Positions 43,171 through 52,165 of a stretch of 64,000 bases of DNA are shown here, piece after piece (the first letter of the stretch is position 1; the number at the start of each line of letters is the position of its first letter). Position numbers and translations under genes: made by a program. Location: positions 418,285 through 482,284 of the forward strand of contig NZ_MWWT01000001.1 in the NCBI RefSeq assembly GCF_002259705.1. Reading direction: 5' to 3'. Under the pieces are notes generated by a model. The model did not search any database, was not told the DNA's origin, and saw only the letters and a program-made list of their open reading frames with translations. Source of the DNA: Alloscardovia macacae (GTDB taxonomy: Bacteria > Actinomycetota > Actinomycetes > Actinomycetales > Bifidobacteriaceae).

Positions 43171-44022
43171 ATGAAGGACTATGTGCTAAATAATGGTGTA
43201 AAAATCCCGTCCATAGGCTTTGGAACATTCCTCGCGAAGGATGGTGAAGAGACCTACCGCGCGGTGCGCGCAGCGCTCGATGCGGGATACCGTCACATCG
43301 ACACCGCTGCCATTTATGGAAATGAAGTGAGCGTGGGGCGCGCGCTCGCCGATAGCGGTGTGGCGCGTGAGGATATCTTCGTCACCACAAAGCTGTGGAA
43401 TGATAACCACACAGCTGAGCAGGCACACGCAGCGCTCGACGAGTCTCTCACGAAGCTCGGCCTCGACTATGTGGATCTTTACCTCGTCCACTGGCCGAAC
43501 CCATCGTCCGTCCGCTCTGAACGTGGTGCAGACGGCTGGAAAGAACGGAACGCTGCCGTCTGGTCTGCCATGGAGGCGGATCTCGACGCAGGAAAGACAC
43601 GTGCCCTCGGCGTGAGTAACTTTATGAAGCACCACCTCGATGAGCTTTTGAAGACTGCACGCGTGACTCCTGCAGTGAATCAGATACGCCTCGCCCCAGG
43701 GGTCTACCAGACTGAAGCTATAGAGGCGAGCCGTGCGCACGGTATTCTTCTCGAAGCATGGGGTCCTCTCGGTCAGGGTGAGCTGTTCGCGAACGAGACG
43801 GTGCGTGCCATGGCGGATAAGTACGGGAAGACTGTGGCTCAGCTGGCTGTGGCGTGGAGCCTGCAGAACGGCTTCCTTCCACTGCCGAAGTCGGTGACGC
43901 CAGAGCGCATCGCGAGTAATCTCGACGCGCTGGACGTGACGCTCAGTGCAGAAGACATGGAGACGCTGAAGAACCTGCCTGTACAGCAGGGTGCAGATGA
44001 CCCGGATGTGGTCAGCTGGTAA
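43171..44022 (+). CDS. Aldo-keto reductase
   Basis: 283 aa. NADPH-dependent reduction of aldehydes or ketones; family of 2,5-diketo-gluconate reductases. Catalytic tetrad visible: Asp in DAGYRHIDTAAIYGNE with Tyr, Lys in TTKLWN, His in LYLVHWPNP; cofactor loop LPKSVTPERIASN. ATG 43171 has GGAGGT 6 nt upstream; TACTCT at 43132-43137 is the likely -10. Convergent with ettA. Confidence 0.93.
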   Translation: MKDYVLNNGVKIPSIGFGTFLAKDGEETYRAVRAALDAGYRHIDTAAIYGNEVSVGRALADSGVAREDIFVTTKLWNDNHTAEQAHAALDESLTKLGLDYVDLYLVHWPNPSSVRSERGADGWKERNAAVWSAMEADLDAGKTRALGVSNFMKHHLDELLKTARVTPAVNQIRLAPGVYQTEAIEASRAHGILLEAWGPLGQGELFANETVRAMADKYGKTVAQLAVAWSLQNGFLPLPKSVTPERIASNLDALDVTLSAEDMETLKNLPVQQGADDPDVVSW

Positions 44023-44037
44023 GTGCGAGCTGGTAAA

Positions 44038-44085
44038 GCGAAGGGGTTTCGGATAGTCACATCAGACTATCCGAAACCCCTTCGC
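44038..44085. terminator. 21-bp perfect bidirectional terminator
   Basis: Arms 44038-44058 and 44065-44085, loop ACATCA, between convergent akr and ettA; T-rich on the right side. Confidence 0.88.
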
Positions 44086-44116
44086 TTGCGTTTTACGCGC
44101 GAGAACTTACGCCACT

Positions 44117-45796
44117 CTACACGCGCGTGAGCTTGCGGTGGATGCGGTGAGGCTTCGAAGCTTCTTCACCGAGGCGTGCCACCTTATTCTCCTGGTACGC
44201 CTGGAAGTTACCTTCGAACCAGAACCAGCGTGCTGGATTCTCGTCGTCACCTTCCCATGCGAGGATGTGCGTGGCCACGCGGTCGAGGAACCAGCGGTCG
44301 TGGGAGACGACCACAGCGCAGCCTGGGAATGCTTCGAGAGCATTTTCGAGGCTTTCGAGAGTCTCCACGTCCAGGTCGTTCGTCGGTTCATCGAGCAGAA
44401 GGAGGTTTCCACCCTGCTTCAAGGTCAGAGCCAGGTTCAAGCGGTTACGCTCACCACCGGAGAGCACACCCGTCAGCTTCTGCTGGTCCGCGCCCTTAAA
44501 GCCGAAGCTCGCCACATAGGCGCGGGTAGGTACTTCCACTCCGCCCACTTCGATGAAGTCGAGTCCGTCCGATACAGCTTCCCACAGGTTCTTCTGAGGA
44601 TCCAGTCCAGCGCGGTTCTGATCCACATACGAGATGGATACCGTCTCACCCACCTTCAGCTCGCCGCCGGAGAGCTCTTCGAGCCCCACGATGGTCTTAA
44701 AGAGGGTGGACTTACCCACGCCGTTCGGACCGATGACGCCCACGATACCATTACGTGGCAGAGAGAAGCTCAGGTCGTCGATGAGCACACGGTCACCGAA
44801 CGCCTTATGAATGTGGTTCGCTTCCAGAACTGTGGAGCCCAGACGTGGCCCAGGTGGGATCTGAATCTCGGAGAAGTCCAGCTTCTTCGAGTTACGTGCT
44901 TCCTGCTCCATCTGGTCATAGCGTTCCAGACGAGCCTTATTCTTCGCCTGGCGGCCCTTCGGGGAGGTACGTACCCAGTCCAGCTCGCTCTTGAGGCGCT
45001 TAGCCAGCTTCGCATCCTTCTGGCCCTGGACCTCCAGACGCTTCGCCTTCGTCTCGAGGTAGGTCGTGTAGTTACCCTTATATGGGAAGAGCTGACCACG
45101 GTCCACTTCGCAGATCCACTCCGCCACGTTATCGAGGAAGTAGCGGTCGTGGGTGACGGCGAGGACAGCACCAGGGTAGTTGTGGAGGAATTGCTCAAGC
45201 CACAGGATGGACTCAGCGTCCAGATGGTTCGTCGGTTCGTCGAGCAGAAGCAGGTCTGGAGCTTCCAGCAGCAGCTTACACAGCGCCACGCGGCGGCGCT
45301 CACCGCCGGACAGCACGCTCACGGACGCATCCGGGTCCGGGCACTGCAGTGCATCCATAGCCTGCTCTATCTGGTTATCCAGATCCCACGCGTTCTTTGC
45401 GTCTATCTCTTCCTGCAGTGTGCCCATCTCGGCCATAAGCGCGTCGAAATCTGCATCCGGATCTGCCATCTCGATGCCTATCTCGTTAAAACGCTTAATC
45501 TTCGCATACAGGTCACCGTAGGCCAGGCGCACGTTCTCGATAACCGTCTTATCCTCATCCAGAGGTGGCTCCTGCTGCAGAATGCCCACGGTATATCCCG
45601 GGGTTAGACCTGCTTCACCGTTCGACAGCTCGGTGGTGCCCGCCATGATCTTCAGCAGGGTAGACTTACCCATACCGTTCGGTCCCACCACGCCTATCTT
45701 CGCGCCAGGCAGGAAGCTCAGGGTCACGTTATCGAGGATGACACGGTCGCCGAAAGCCTTGCGAGCGTTAATCATCTGATAAATAAACTCAGCCAT
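44117..45796 (-). CDS. ettA: Energy-dependent translational throttle protein EttA (ABC-F)
   Basis: 559 aa. Two ABC domains without membrane parts: Walker A GPNGMGKST and GPNGVGKST, signatures LSGGERRRVAL and LSGGERNRLNL, and both DEPTNHLDAES / DEPTNDLDVET. The inter-domain region carries the basic P-site tRNA-interaction motif (ARNSKKLDFSEIQIP). It binds the ribosomal E site and gates elongation by energy state. Length and motif spacing match EttA rather than resistance ABC-F proteins. Confidence 0.94.
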   Translation of the reverse strand: MAEFIYQMINARKAFGDRVILDNVTLSFLPGAKIGVVGPNGMGKSTLLKIMAGTTELSNGEAGLTPGYTVGILQQEPPLDEDKTVIENVRLAYGDLYAKIKRFNEIGIEMADPDADFDALMAEMGTLQEEIDAKNAWDLDNQIEQAMDALQCPDPDASVSVLSGGERRRVALCKLLLEAPDLLLLDEPTNHLDAESILWLEQFLHNYPGAVLAVTHDRYFLDNVAEWICEVDRGQLFPYKGNYTTYLETKAKRLEVQGQKDAKLAKRLKSELDWVRTSPKGRQAKNKARLERYDQMEQEARNSKKLDFSEIQIPPGPRLGSTVLEANHIHKAFGDRVLIDDLSFSLPRNGIVGVIGPNGVGKSTLFKTIVGLEELSGGELKVGETVSISYVDQNRAGLDPQKNLWEAVSDGLDFIEVGGVEVPTRAYVASFGFKGADQQKLTGVLSGGERNRLNLALTLKQGGNLLLLDEPTNDLDVETLESLENALEAFPGCAVVVSHDRWFLDRVATHILAWEGDDENPARWFWFEGNFQAYQENKVARLGEEASKPHRIHRKLTRV

Positions 45797-45977
45797 GTTT
45801 TCCTATTCGTTCTTTTAGTCAGTGTGCGCTCGAAAAATGCGCATATTCCTCTTTATTTTCGCATAAAAGACCGACAGTGCGGGGTGGGGCTGCTCCCGGG
45901 ACGCGCTATAAATTTTATCTATTATGCCGAGGGTGATTTTCCGCGTTTTAGTCGTGCTTTCCTCCCTGTGCTCACGA

Positions 45978-45983
45978 TACACT
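45978..45983 (+). promoter_or_regulatory. -10 box of the oppA-like gene
   Basis: TACACT in GATACACTAGAG, giving a leader of about 40 nt with the A/G-rich RBS AAGAAATAAGAG. Confidence 0.55.
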
Positions 45984-46028
45984 AGAGAGGTACTTGTGAA
46001 TTAATGAGAGAAAAAGAAATAAGAGTTT

Positions 46029-47693
46029 ATGAATCTTTCTAAAAATCTGAAGAAAATAGCCATCGCGGCTGTGGCCGGCGCTTCGGCAGTGCTGCTCGCC
46101 GCATGTGGTGGAATTGGCAGTCAGCAGAACGCATCCGAGGCATCCGCGCAGGCGAACCCAGACGCCGTCATCACGGTAAACAGTGTGGAGCCTACGGGCG
46201 AGCTGCTTCCGGGAAACGTCTCGGACACCGCGAGCTGGAAGATAGCCACGCAGCTGTTCGACGGCCTGGTCACCTTTACGAATAAGGGCGAGCTCGTCAT
46301 GGACGAAGCCGAATCCATCACGCCGAACGAGGATGCGTCCGTCTATACCATCAAGCTGAAGAGCGGGCTGAAGTTCTCCGACGGCGAGGCCATCACCGCG
46401 AAGACCTACGCGCGCTCGTGGTCGTACGCGGCGAACGCGACGAACGCTCAGGTGGGCGCGTCCATCTTCTCGACGATTAAGGGCTACGACGAGCTGCAGC
46501 AGGACGGCGTGGATGCGAACGCACAGCTGTCCGGCCTGCGCGTGGTGGACGACCAGACGCTCGAAGTGACGCTGAACGCGCCAGATTCCTCCTTCTCGTA
46601 TAAGGTGGGCGACGTGGCGTTCCTGCCTATCCCATCCGTGGCATATAAGGATATCCACGGTTTCGGAAAGAATCCTACCGTCTCGAACGGCCCGTACGTG
46701 CTCGACGCGTGGAACATCGGTAAGGACATCAAGCTGAAGAAGAATCCGCAGTATTCGGGCGTGCGCGCTCCGAAGAACGCTGGCATAGACTTCGTGGTCT
46801 ACGATTCGCTCGACACCGCATACTCGGACCTGCAGGGCGGAAACCTCGACGTTCTGGACACCATTCCTACGTCTGCTCTCGGCACGTATATGACCGAGTC
46901 GAGCATTCAGGCCTTCTCGGACAGCTCGTCCGCGTTTAAGTCCATCACCATTCCGCAGAACCTCGCACACTTCTCGGGTGAGGAGGGCGCGCTGCGTCGT
47001 CAGGCTATCTCTTATGCCATCGACCGCGACGGCGTCATTCAGAAGATTCTGTCCGGCGCGGCTACTCCTGCTACGGACTTCCTGGCTCCGGTAATCGCCG
47101 GGTATTCGAAGGATTTGAGCGGTTCGGACGTTCTGAAGTACGACGCCGCGAAGGCGAAGCAGCTCTGGGCACAGGCGGATGCCATTTCGCCATGGAGCGG
47201 TACGTTCAGCATCGGCTATAACGCGGACGGCCCGTATAAGGCTTGGGTGGATGCTGTGGCCAATTCTATCGCTAACTCCCTCGGCATCGAAGCGACTGGA
47301 AATCCGTATCCTACGAGTAAGGACTTCGCTTCTGCGGTAAACCAACGCCAGGTGGGTGGGGCATTCCGCTCTGGACTGCAGTCGGACTATCCACATCCAG
47401 AAGGCTACCTCTTCCAGGCGTATGATTCTGCTTCTGCAGATGGTAAGGGTCTGAATAATGGTGACTATAAGTCTGCTGAGTTTGATGGGCTCATGGATAA
47501 GGCTGCTGCGCAGACCTCGCTGAACGACGCGATAAAGACCTACCAGCAGTCCGAAGAGCTTCTGCTCAAGGATCTGCCAGTGATTCCACTTTGGTATGAT
47601 AACGTCTCCGCAGGGGCGACCAAGCAGATGAAGACCGTGAAGTTTAACTACATGGGTCTGCCGTCGTACTACGAGCTGGAGAAGAGCAAGTAA
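46029..47693 (+). CDS. Peptide ABC transporter substrate-binding lipoprotein (OppA-like)
   Basis: 554 aa, SBP family 5. Signal peptide with lipobox LAAC at about residue 25. Fold hallmarks: NSVEPTGELLPGN, FDGLVTFTNKGELV, KLKSGLKFSDGEAITAKTYA, FSYKVGD, ISYAIDRDGVIQKI and the C-terminal LPVIPLWYDNVSAG. It captures oligopeptides at the cell surface. No permease or ATPase gene is adjacent, so it works with a complex encoded elsewhere. Confidence 0.9.
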   Translation: MNLSKNLKKIAIAAVAGASAVLLAACGGIGSQQNASEASAQANPDAVITVNSVEPTGELLPGNVSDTASWKIATQLFDGLVTFTNKGELVMDEAESITPNEDASVYTIKLKSGLKFSDGEAITAKTYARSWSYAANATNAQVGASIFSTIKGYDELQQDGVDANAQLSGLRVVDDQTLEVTLNAPDSSFSYKVGDVAFLPIPSVAYKDIHGFGKNPTVSNGPYVLDAWNIGKDIKLKKNPQYSGVRAPKNAGIDFVVYDSLDTAYSDLQGGNLDVLDTIPTSALGTYMTESSIQAFSDSSSAFKSITIPQNLAHFSGEEGALRRQAISYAIDRDGVIQKILSGAATPATDFLAPVIAGYSKDLSGSDVLKYDAAKAKQLWAQADAISPWSGTFSIGYNADGPYKAWVDAVANSIANSLGIEATGNPYPTSKDFASAVNQRQVGGAFRSGLQSDYPHPEGYLFQAYDSASADGKGLNNGDYKSAEFDGLMDKAAAQTSLNDAIKTYQQSEELLLKDLPVIPLWYDNVSAGATKQMKTVKFNYMGLPSYYELEKSK

Positions 47694-47705
47694 AGTACTG
47701 GCGAA

Positions 47706-47727
47706 GGCCGAGCTTTCGGCTCGGCCG
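47706..47727 (+). terminator. Hairpin after the oppA-like gene
   Basis: GGCCGAG/CTCGGCC with loop CTTTCGG, 12 nt past the stop, no T-tract. Confidence 0.5.
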
Positions 47728-47747
47728 CACGCGCGCACACCCTCACG

Positions 47748-47825
47748 CCCTCGGGAAAATACACGACACAGCTCACGACACAGAGCCTGAGCCGTGTGGA
47801 TATTTTCCCGAGGGTTTGTTACACT
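47748..47825 (+). promoter_or_regulatory. Hairpin fused to the tRNA(CAU) promoter
   Basis: CCCTCGGGAAAATA (47748-47761) pairs perfectly with TATTTTCCCGAGGG (47801-47814), with further pairing in the loop. It is followed at once by TTTGTTACACTA, with TACACT at 47820-47825 as -10. Confidence 0.6.
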
Positions 47826-47886
47826 AAAACACGTGACTTCACAGACATGGCTGTATCCCTCTATCTGTGGTGCAAGTCATACGGAT

Positions 47887-47963
47887 GGGACTGTAGCTCA
47901 GTCGGTTAGAGCAAACGACTCATAATCGTTCGGTCCAGGGTTCAAGTCCCTGCAGTCCTACCA
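47887..47963 (+). tRNA. tRNA with CAT anticodon (Met elongator or Ile2)
   Basis: 74 nt plus encoded CCA (47961-47963). Acceptor GGGACTG/CAGTCCT opens with a G-U pair, anticodon loop CTCATAA, T-loop TTCAAGTC. The anticodon arm ACGACTCATAATCGT resembles E. coli ileX as much as elongator tRNA-Met, so a TilS substrate (lysidine, reading AUA) is possible. It is not an initiator tRNA, since the 1-72 mismatch and three G-C pairs at the anticodon stem are absent. Confidence 0.93.
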
Positions 47964-47966
47964 TGG

Positions 47967-48001
47967 AGAAACGGCTTAAGCTAAGGCTTAGGTCGTTTTT
48001 C
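47967..48001 (+). terminator. Terminator of tRNA(CAU)
   Basis: GAAACGGCTTAAGC and GGCTTAGGTCGTTT form an imperfect stem, ending in TTTTTC. Confidence 0.75.
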
Positions 48002-48069
48002 ATATATTATTCCCATTTCGCTCCCAGAGTACCGCGCTTGCATCGCAGGCACTCGTCTGCTATTTTGCG

Positions 48070-48150
48070 TATAATAGTCTCGGATATCCGGTTCACGCGT
48101 GGCACAGGGCTAGGCGACCCGGTTTCCTTTACATCCATAGGAGATACATT
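48070..48150 (+). promoter_or_regulatory. rpmE promoter and structured leader
   Basis: TATAAT at 48070-48075, then a leader of about 70 nt with CCGG/CCGG-ended pairing and GGAG before the ATG. Ribosomal protein L31 leaders in actinomycetes are known to carry autoregulatory structures; whether this is one is inference. Confidence 0.5.
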
Positions 48151-48360
48151 ATGAAGCAGGGTATTCATCCTGAATATGTAGCGACTGAAGTGGTCTGCTC
48201 GTGCGGTAACACTTTCGTCACTCGTTCTACCGTAAAGAGCGGTCATATCACCGCTGATGTGTGCGCTAAGTGCCACCCATTCTACACTGGTAAGCAGAAG
48301 ATTCTGGATACCGGTGGTCGTGTGGCTCGCTTCGAAGCACGCTACGGTAAGAAGAACTAG
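48151..48360 (+). CDS. rpmE: 50S ribosomal protein L31
   Basis: 69 aa. Zn-binding (C+) type: CSCG near residue 16 and CAKCH near residue 37 supply the four cysteines. The protein links the 50S central protuberance to the 30S head. Start fixed by length and RBS. Followed by a double hairpin terminator. Confidence 0.96.
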   Translation: MKQGIHPEYVATEVVCSCGNTFVTRSTVKSGHITADVCAKCHPFYTGKQKILDTGGRVARFEARYGKKN

Positions 48361-48369
48361 CTCTTGTAT

Positions 48370-48431
48370 CAAGCGTCGGCAGGTACGGCTTTACGCAGTA
48401 GTGTAAGGCCGTTTCGGCTGGCGCTTTTTCT
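48370..48431 (+). terminator. Terminator after rpmE
   Basis: Nested hairpins: inner ACGGCTTTAC/GTAAGGCCGT, outer AGCG-GGC/GGC-GCGCT-like pairing, then CTTTTTCTG. Confidence 0.7.
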
Positions 48432-48497
48432 GTTAGAGGGAAAATTGACCCACTAACGCATATATATACTCACGAAACGTAAGAAAGGTGCACACCA

Positions 48498-49595
48498 GTG
48501 GCATCTACCCAATTCCCAGCAGCAGCTCTCGCGCTCGAGGAATATAACGACATCGAAACTCAGATGAGCCAGCCTGATGTGGCATCGAACCCAGATAAAA
48601 TGCGCAAGCTCGGCCGGCGTCACGCGGAACTCGGGCAGATAGTGTCCGTCTACCAGCAGTATCTGGACATTCAGGAAAACCTCGAAGCCGCACAGGAGCT
48701 GGCCAGCGAGGACCCAGATTTCGCTGAAGAGGCACAGCGTCTCGAGGCAGAACTGCCAGACGTGGAAGAAAAGCTGCGCGTGGCACTCATCCCACGCGAC
48801 CCTGATGATGCGTCGGATACCATTATGGAGATCAAAGCCGGCGCAGGCGGCGAGGAAGCGGCACTCTTCGCAGGCGACCTCCTGCGCATGTACATGCGTT
48901 ATGCGGAAAAGCGCGGCTGGTCGTATGAGATTCAGTCGCAGAACGGTACTGAACTCGGCGGCGTGAAGGACGTGCAGATAGCCTTCCGCGCGAAGGGTAC
49001 CGTGGCTCCAGCAGACGGCGTGTGGGCGAGCCTGAAGTACGAGGGCGGCGTGCACCGCGTGCAGCGCATCCCAGTAACCGAGTCTCAGGGCCGTATCCAG
49101 ACCTCGGCTGCAGGCGTTATCGTCTTCCCAGAAGCGGAAGAGGATAACGATGAGATCGAGATCGATCAGAAGGATCTGAAGATAGACATCTTCATGTCTT
49201 CCGGTCCTGGCGGCCAGTCCGTGAACACCACGTACTCAGCTGTGCGCATGACGCATATCCCTACGGGCATCGTGGTCTCCATGCAGGATGAGAAGTCGCA
49301 GATTCAGAACCGTGCAGCTGCACTGCGCGTACTGAAGTCGCGCCTGCTGGCTATGAAGCACGAAGAGGAAGCGGCGGCAGCTGCGGATATGCGCCACTCG
49401 CAGGTGCGTACTCTGGACCGTTCGGAGCGCATCCGTACGTATAATTTCCCAGAAAACCGCATCGTGGACCACCGCACGAATTATAAGGCGTATAACCTCG
49501 ATGCTGTGCTCGACGGTGACCTCCAGGCCGTCATCGACTCAGACATTCAGGCGGATGAGGCCGAGCGTCTCGCCAGCCAGAACGGCGAGAAGTAA
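48498..49595 (+). CDS. prfA: Peptide chain release factor 1
   Basis: 365 aa, GTG start at 48498 with AAAGG upstream. Ends translation at UAA and UAG. The GGQ motif is in [16 protein letters not shown]; the UAG-reading tripeptide is in the [12 protein letters not shown] region. Upstream TTGACC at 48445 is a -35 candidate. The next gene modifies its GGQ glutamine. Confidence 0.96.
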   Translation: MASTQFPAAALALEEYNDIETQMSQPDVASNPDKMRKLGRRHAELGQIVSVYQQYLDIQENLEAAQELASEDPDFAEEAQRLEAELPDVEEKLRVALIPRDPDDASDTIMEIKAGAGGEEAALFAGDLLRMYMRYAEKRGWSYEIQSQNGTELGGVKDVQIAFRAKGTVAPADGVWASLKYEGGVHRVQRIPVTESQGRIQTSAAGVIVFPEAEEDNDEIEIDQKDLKIDIFMSSGPGGQSVNTTYSAVRMTHIPTGIVVSMQDEKSQIQNRAAALRVLKSRLLAMKHEEEAAAAADMRHSQVRTLDRSERIRTYNFPENRIVDHRTNYKAYNLDAVLDGDLQAVIDSDIQADEAERLASQNGEK

Positions 49596-49601
49596 GGAAA
49601 C

Positions 49602-50714
49602 TTGGTTCTCGTGACAGGGGAGGCTCCAGAAGAGCTGGTTTTTCACTCTGACATGCGTGTGCGCACTGTTCTTCAGCAGTGCGCACACGCGCTGTATGAG
49701 GCTGGAGTGGGATCTGTGGCTGGCTCGGATGCAGATGCGCAGGCAGTGGCTGCGCATGAGGCACGTGTGCTTTTCGCGGAGGCGTTCGGTCTTACGTCGT
49801 CGGATGTGCAGGCGGCTGTGCTCATGGATAAGCGTGTGGAGGAGCTGGGCTGGGCTGTGGGCGCGGGTGTAGGCGCGAGGGCGACGGAGGCTGCTACTTC
49901 CGCACGCATGGGCGAGTCCCTAAAGTTTTTTGCAGAATGGACCGGTCGGCGTGCCCGCCGTGAGCCTCTCCAGCACATCGTGGGACATGCACCTTTCCGC
50001 TACCTCGACCTGAAAGTGGGGCCGGGGGTGTTCGTCCCTCGCCCTGAGACGGAACTACTCGTGGATGAGGCTCTGGAGTATGCGAAATATGTGCGCGCTC
50101 GCCGTGCGCAGGAGGATGAGGGCGACGAGTGCGATGAGGGTGTCGAAGGCGCCGAAGGCGCCGAAAAGGCACGGCCACTGCGCATCGTGGACCTGTGTGC
50201 GGGCTCAGGCGCTCTCGGACTCGCTGCCGCTACGGAGATTCCAGGCTCAGAAGTCTGGGCTGTGGAGCTATCCGAGACCGCCTATGCGTATACACAGAAG
50301 AATGCGGATCTCGTGCGTGGTGCGCATCCGGATATGGCCATGTATTACGAAGTCATCCGAGCAGATGCCACGAGCCCGGATACTCTGAAGACGTTTGACG
50401 GTACAGTGGATATCCTCCTGAGTAACCCTCCCTATATTCCGCAGAAAGACATCCCGGAACAGATAGAAGCACGTGAGTATGATCCAGCTCTCGCACTCTA
50501 TGGTGCGAGCGAGGATGGGATGAAAATCCCTGCAGCCATCATCCACAGAGCATCTATGCTCCTGAGGACCGGTGGCTTGCTCCTCATGGAGCACGACTGG
50601 CAGCAGGGGGAGGCCACGCGTGCGGTGGCAGGGGAGTGCGGCTTCGAGCAGGTACAGACGAAGAAGGACTTCGCGGGGAAAGACCGGTATCTGTATGCGG
50701 TGAAGAGCTCTTAG
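49602..50714 (+). CDS. prmC: Release-factor glutamine methyltransferase
   Basis: 370 aa, longer than the usual 280-300. It methylates the GGQ glutamine of RF1 and RF2. Motifs: RREPLQHIVGHAPFRYLDL, VFVPRPETELLVDEAL, SAM loop DLCAGSGALGLA, and NPPY in LSNPPYIPQ. Extra length comes from an N-terminal extension and an acidic insertion (about residues 168-188, EDEGDECDEGVEGAEGAEKA). TTG 49602 is given with AAGGA 3 nt upstream; GTG 49611 is an alternative. Confidence 0.92.
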   Translation: MVLVTGEAPEELVFHSDMRVRTVLQQCAHALYEAGVGSVAGSDADAQAVAAHEARVLFAEAFGLTSSDVQAAVLMDKRVEELGWAVGAGVGARATEAATSARMGESLKFFAEWTGRRARREPLQHIVGHAPFRYLDLKVGPGVFVPRPETELLVDEALEYAKYVRARRAQEDEGDECDEGVEGAEGAEKARPLRIVDLCAGSGALGLAAATEIPGSEVWAVELSETAYAYTQKNADLVRGAHPDMAMYYEVIRADATSPDTLKTFDGTVDILLSNPPYIPQKDIPEQIEAREYDPALALYGASEDGMKIPAAIIHRASMLLRTGGLLLMEHDWQQGEATRAVAGECGFEQVQTKKDFAGKDRYLYAVKSS

Positions 50715-50946
50715 ACACGCCCACCCTCACATCCGCGTGTCGCTGCACGGCGTGTCGCGCGCGGCTTTGCACACGGAGCCCGTGTACGCACTCGCACATT
50801 CCGCGAAAGCGTTCCACGTGCCAGATACCAGCGTGATCGGTAGATTATACACGAAAATTGTTACGACATCTATGTCTAGCCCCCGTAAAATGCGCTATAA
50901 TAAAGCTAAGAGACGCTTTACGAAAAAACACAAAACATCGAAGGCG

Positions 50947-51762
50947 ATGAGGGTTATGATACCGGTAACGAGATTATACACAGAAATGTTCTGTGACTTA
51001 TACGGAACGATATTCGACATCCGTACAGACGAGGAGAGCCCCGTCGTCTGGGAAGAGATGTGCCGCTACATGAACGAGCGCGGCGCACGCTTCCCGGATG
51101 GGCATGAGCTCTTCGAGCAGTATAAAGAACTGATGGCGCAGGCGCAGAAAGCTGGCGAGGAAGCTCGCGGGCCGTTCGTCGAGGTAGACTTCGTGCCCGT
51201 GTGGAGCAGGCTTTACGGGCGCGGTCGTGCGCTCGTAGATGAGACGACGGCGTATGAGACGTCCACCTACTTCCACCAGATCAGCACTATTCTGCTCGAG
51301 CCGTATCCTAAGGCGCGAGAATTTCTCATCGTGCTCAGACGCAAAGGCATTCGTCCTGTCCTCGTCTCGAACGCGCAGGCATCCTACACGCGTCCAGACC
51401 TCTACGAGCACAGACTGACGGGTCTTTTCGACCGCATCTTCCTGTCCTCAGATTACGGCATCAAGAAGCCAGATAAGCGCTTCTTCGACGCTGCGCTCGA
51501 AGGCTGCCGCACGGAACGCTCGCACGTGGTGTACCTCGGAAATGAGATAGGCTGTGACATCTTGGGGGCTACGAAAGCCGGTCTGGATGCCATCTATCTG
51601 CACACGCCGCTGTCCGTGCCGGGAGATCCTGAGACTCATCCTGCTGCTGTGCTGAGTGTGGATGGGCCGGATTATGACGCGGTCCTGTCCTGGCTGTGTG
51701 ACGAGGACGTGATGATGGTGGGAGATGGCACGGATGCGCGCATCGTTCCGCGCGAGGAGTGA
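50947..51762 (+). CDS. HAD-superfamily hydrolase with Tyr in the second catalytic position
   Basis: About 271 aa; start uncertain (50947 or 50956). Motif I is DLYGT, so the nucleophile Asp is present but the usual Asp+2 is Tyr, as in haloacid dehalogenases. Motif II is VLVSNAQ, motif III Lys in GIKKPDKRFF, motif IV VYLGNEIGCDILGA with one instead of two acidic residues following the Gly. Cap domain of C1 type (about residues 30-115). TATAAT at 50896 is a likely -10. The frame is open to 50737 but this part is basic and promoter-like. Substrate unknown. Confidence 0.8.
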   Translation: MRVMIPVTRLYTEMFCDLYGTIFDIRTDEESPVVWEEMCRYMNERGARFPDGHELFEQYKELMAQAQKAGEEARGPFVEVDFVPVWSRLYGRGRALVDETTAYETSTYFHQISTILLEPYPKAREFLIVLRRKGIRPVLVSNAQASYTRPDLYEHRLTGLFDRIFLSSDYGIKKPDKRFFDAALEGCRTERSHVVYLGNEIGCDILGATKAGLDAIYLHTPLSVPGDPETHPAAVLSVDGPDYDAVLSWLCDEDVMMVGDGTDARIVPREE

Positions 51763-51786
51763 CTGACGACGAGACTGTAGACATGC

Positions 51787-51829
51787 TAGTATGGTGTGTG
51801 CAGGGGAGTTTCCTGCGCACACCATACTA
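51787..51829. terminator. 18-bp hairpin just before a strong RBS
   Basis: Arms 51787-51804 and 51812-51829 match at 17 of 18, loop 7 nt. It lies 25 nt after the HAD gene and about 20 nt before AAGGAGG of the next gene. There is no T-tract, so it could be a 5' leader structure rather than a terminator. Confidence 0.55.
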
Positions 51830-51859
51830 CGCAGACGGTTTCTCTAAGGAGGGGGCATC

Positions 51860-52111
51860 ATGGTCCGCTCGAAGCTCGCACAGATACGGCAGGCTGTGTA
51901 CGAGAAGTATCATCCGCTGACTCCACGTGTAGTGCTGGAATGCTTAGGTTTAGCGGCGTTTGAGGCCATCGGTCTCTTTATTTTCTATGCGTATCTTATC
52001 CATGGAGGACGCTTCGGTGAGACGCTCGTTTCGTGGACCACGTGGATGTGGATTATCTGCTTAGACGCGATAGGCTGCTCCACGTGGCTGCATTCCGAGC
52101 TGAAAAGATAA
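51860..52111 (+). CDS. Small two-helix membrane protein
   Basis: 83 aa; helices at about residues 25-48 and 57-75. A strong RBS (AAGGAGGGGG) lies before the ATG. No family recognised. Confidence 0.65.
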   Translation: MVRSKLAQIRQAVYEKYHPLTPRVVLECLGLAAFEAIGLFIFYAYLIHGGRFGETLVSWTTWMWIICLDAIGCSTWLHSELKR

Positions 52112-52153
52112 GTTTTTTGTCTTTTCGTGAGGTCAATTCTCCCTTTCCCGGGC

Positions 52154-52159
52154 TACACT
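52154..52159 (+). promoter_or_regulatory. Leaderless -10 of the TraX-like gene
   Basis: TACACT, then a 6-nt gap to ATG 52166, no RBS. Confidence 0.65.
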
Positions 52160-52165
52160 AGCCTC

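Noticed and set aside
45972..47738. 588-codon minus-strand frame opposite the oppA-like gene
   Set aside because: Mirror frame of a well-supported lipoprotein gene; Arg/His-rich and lacking any motif.
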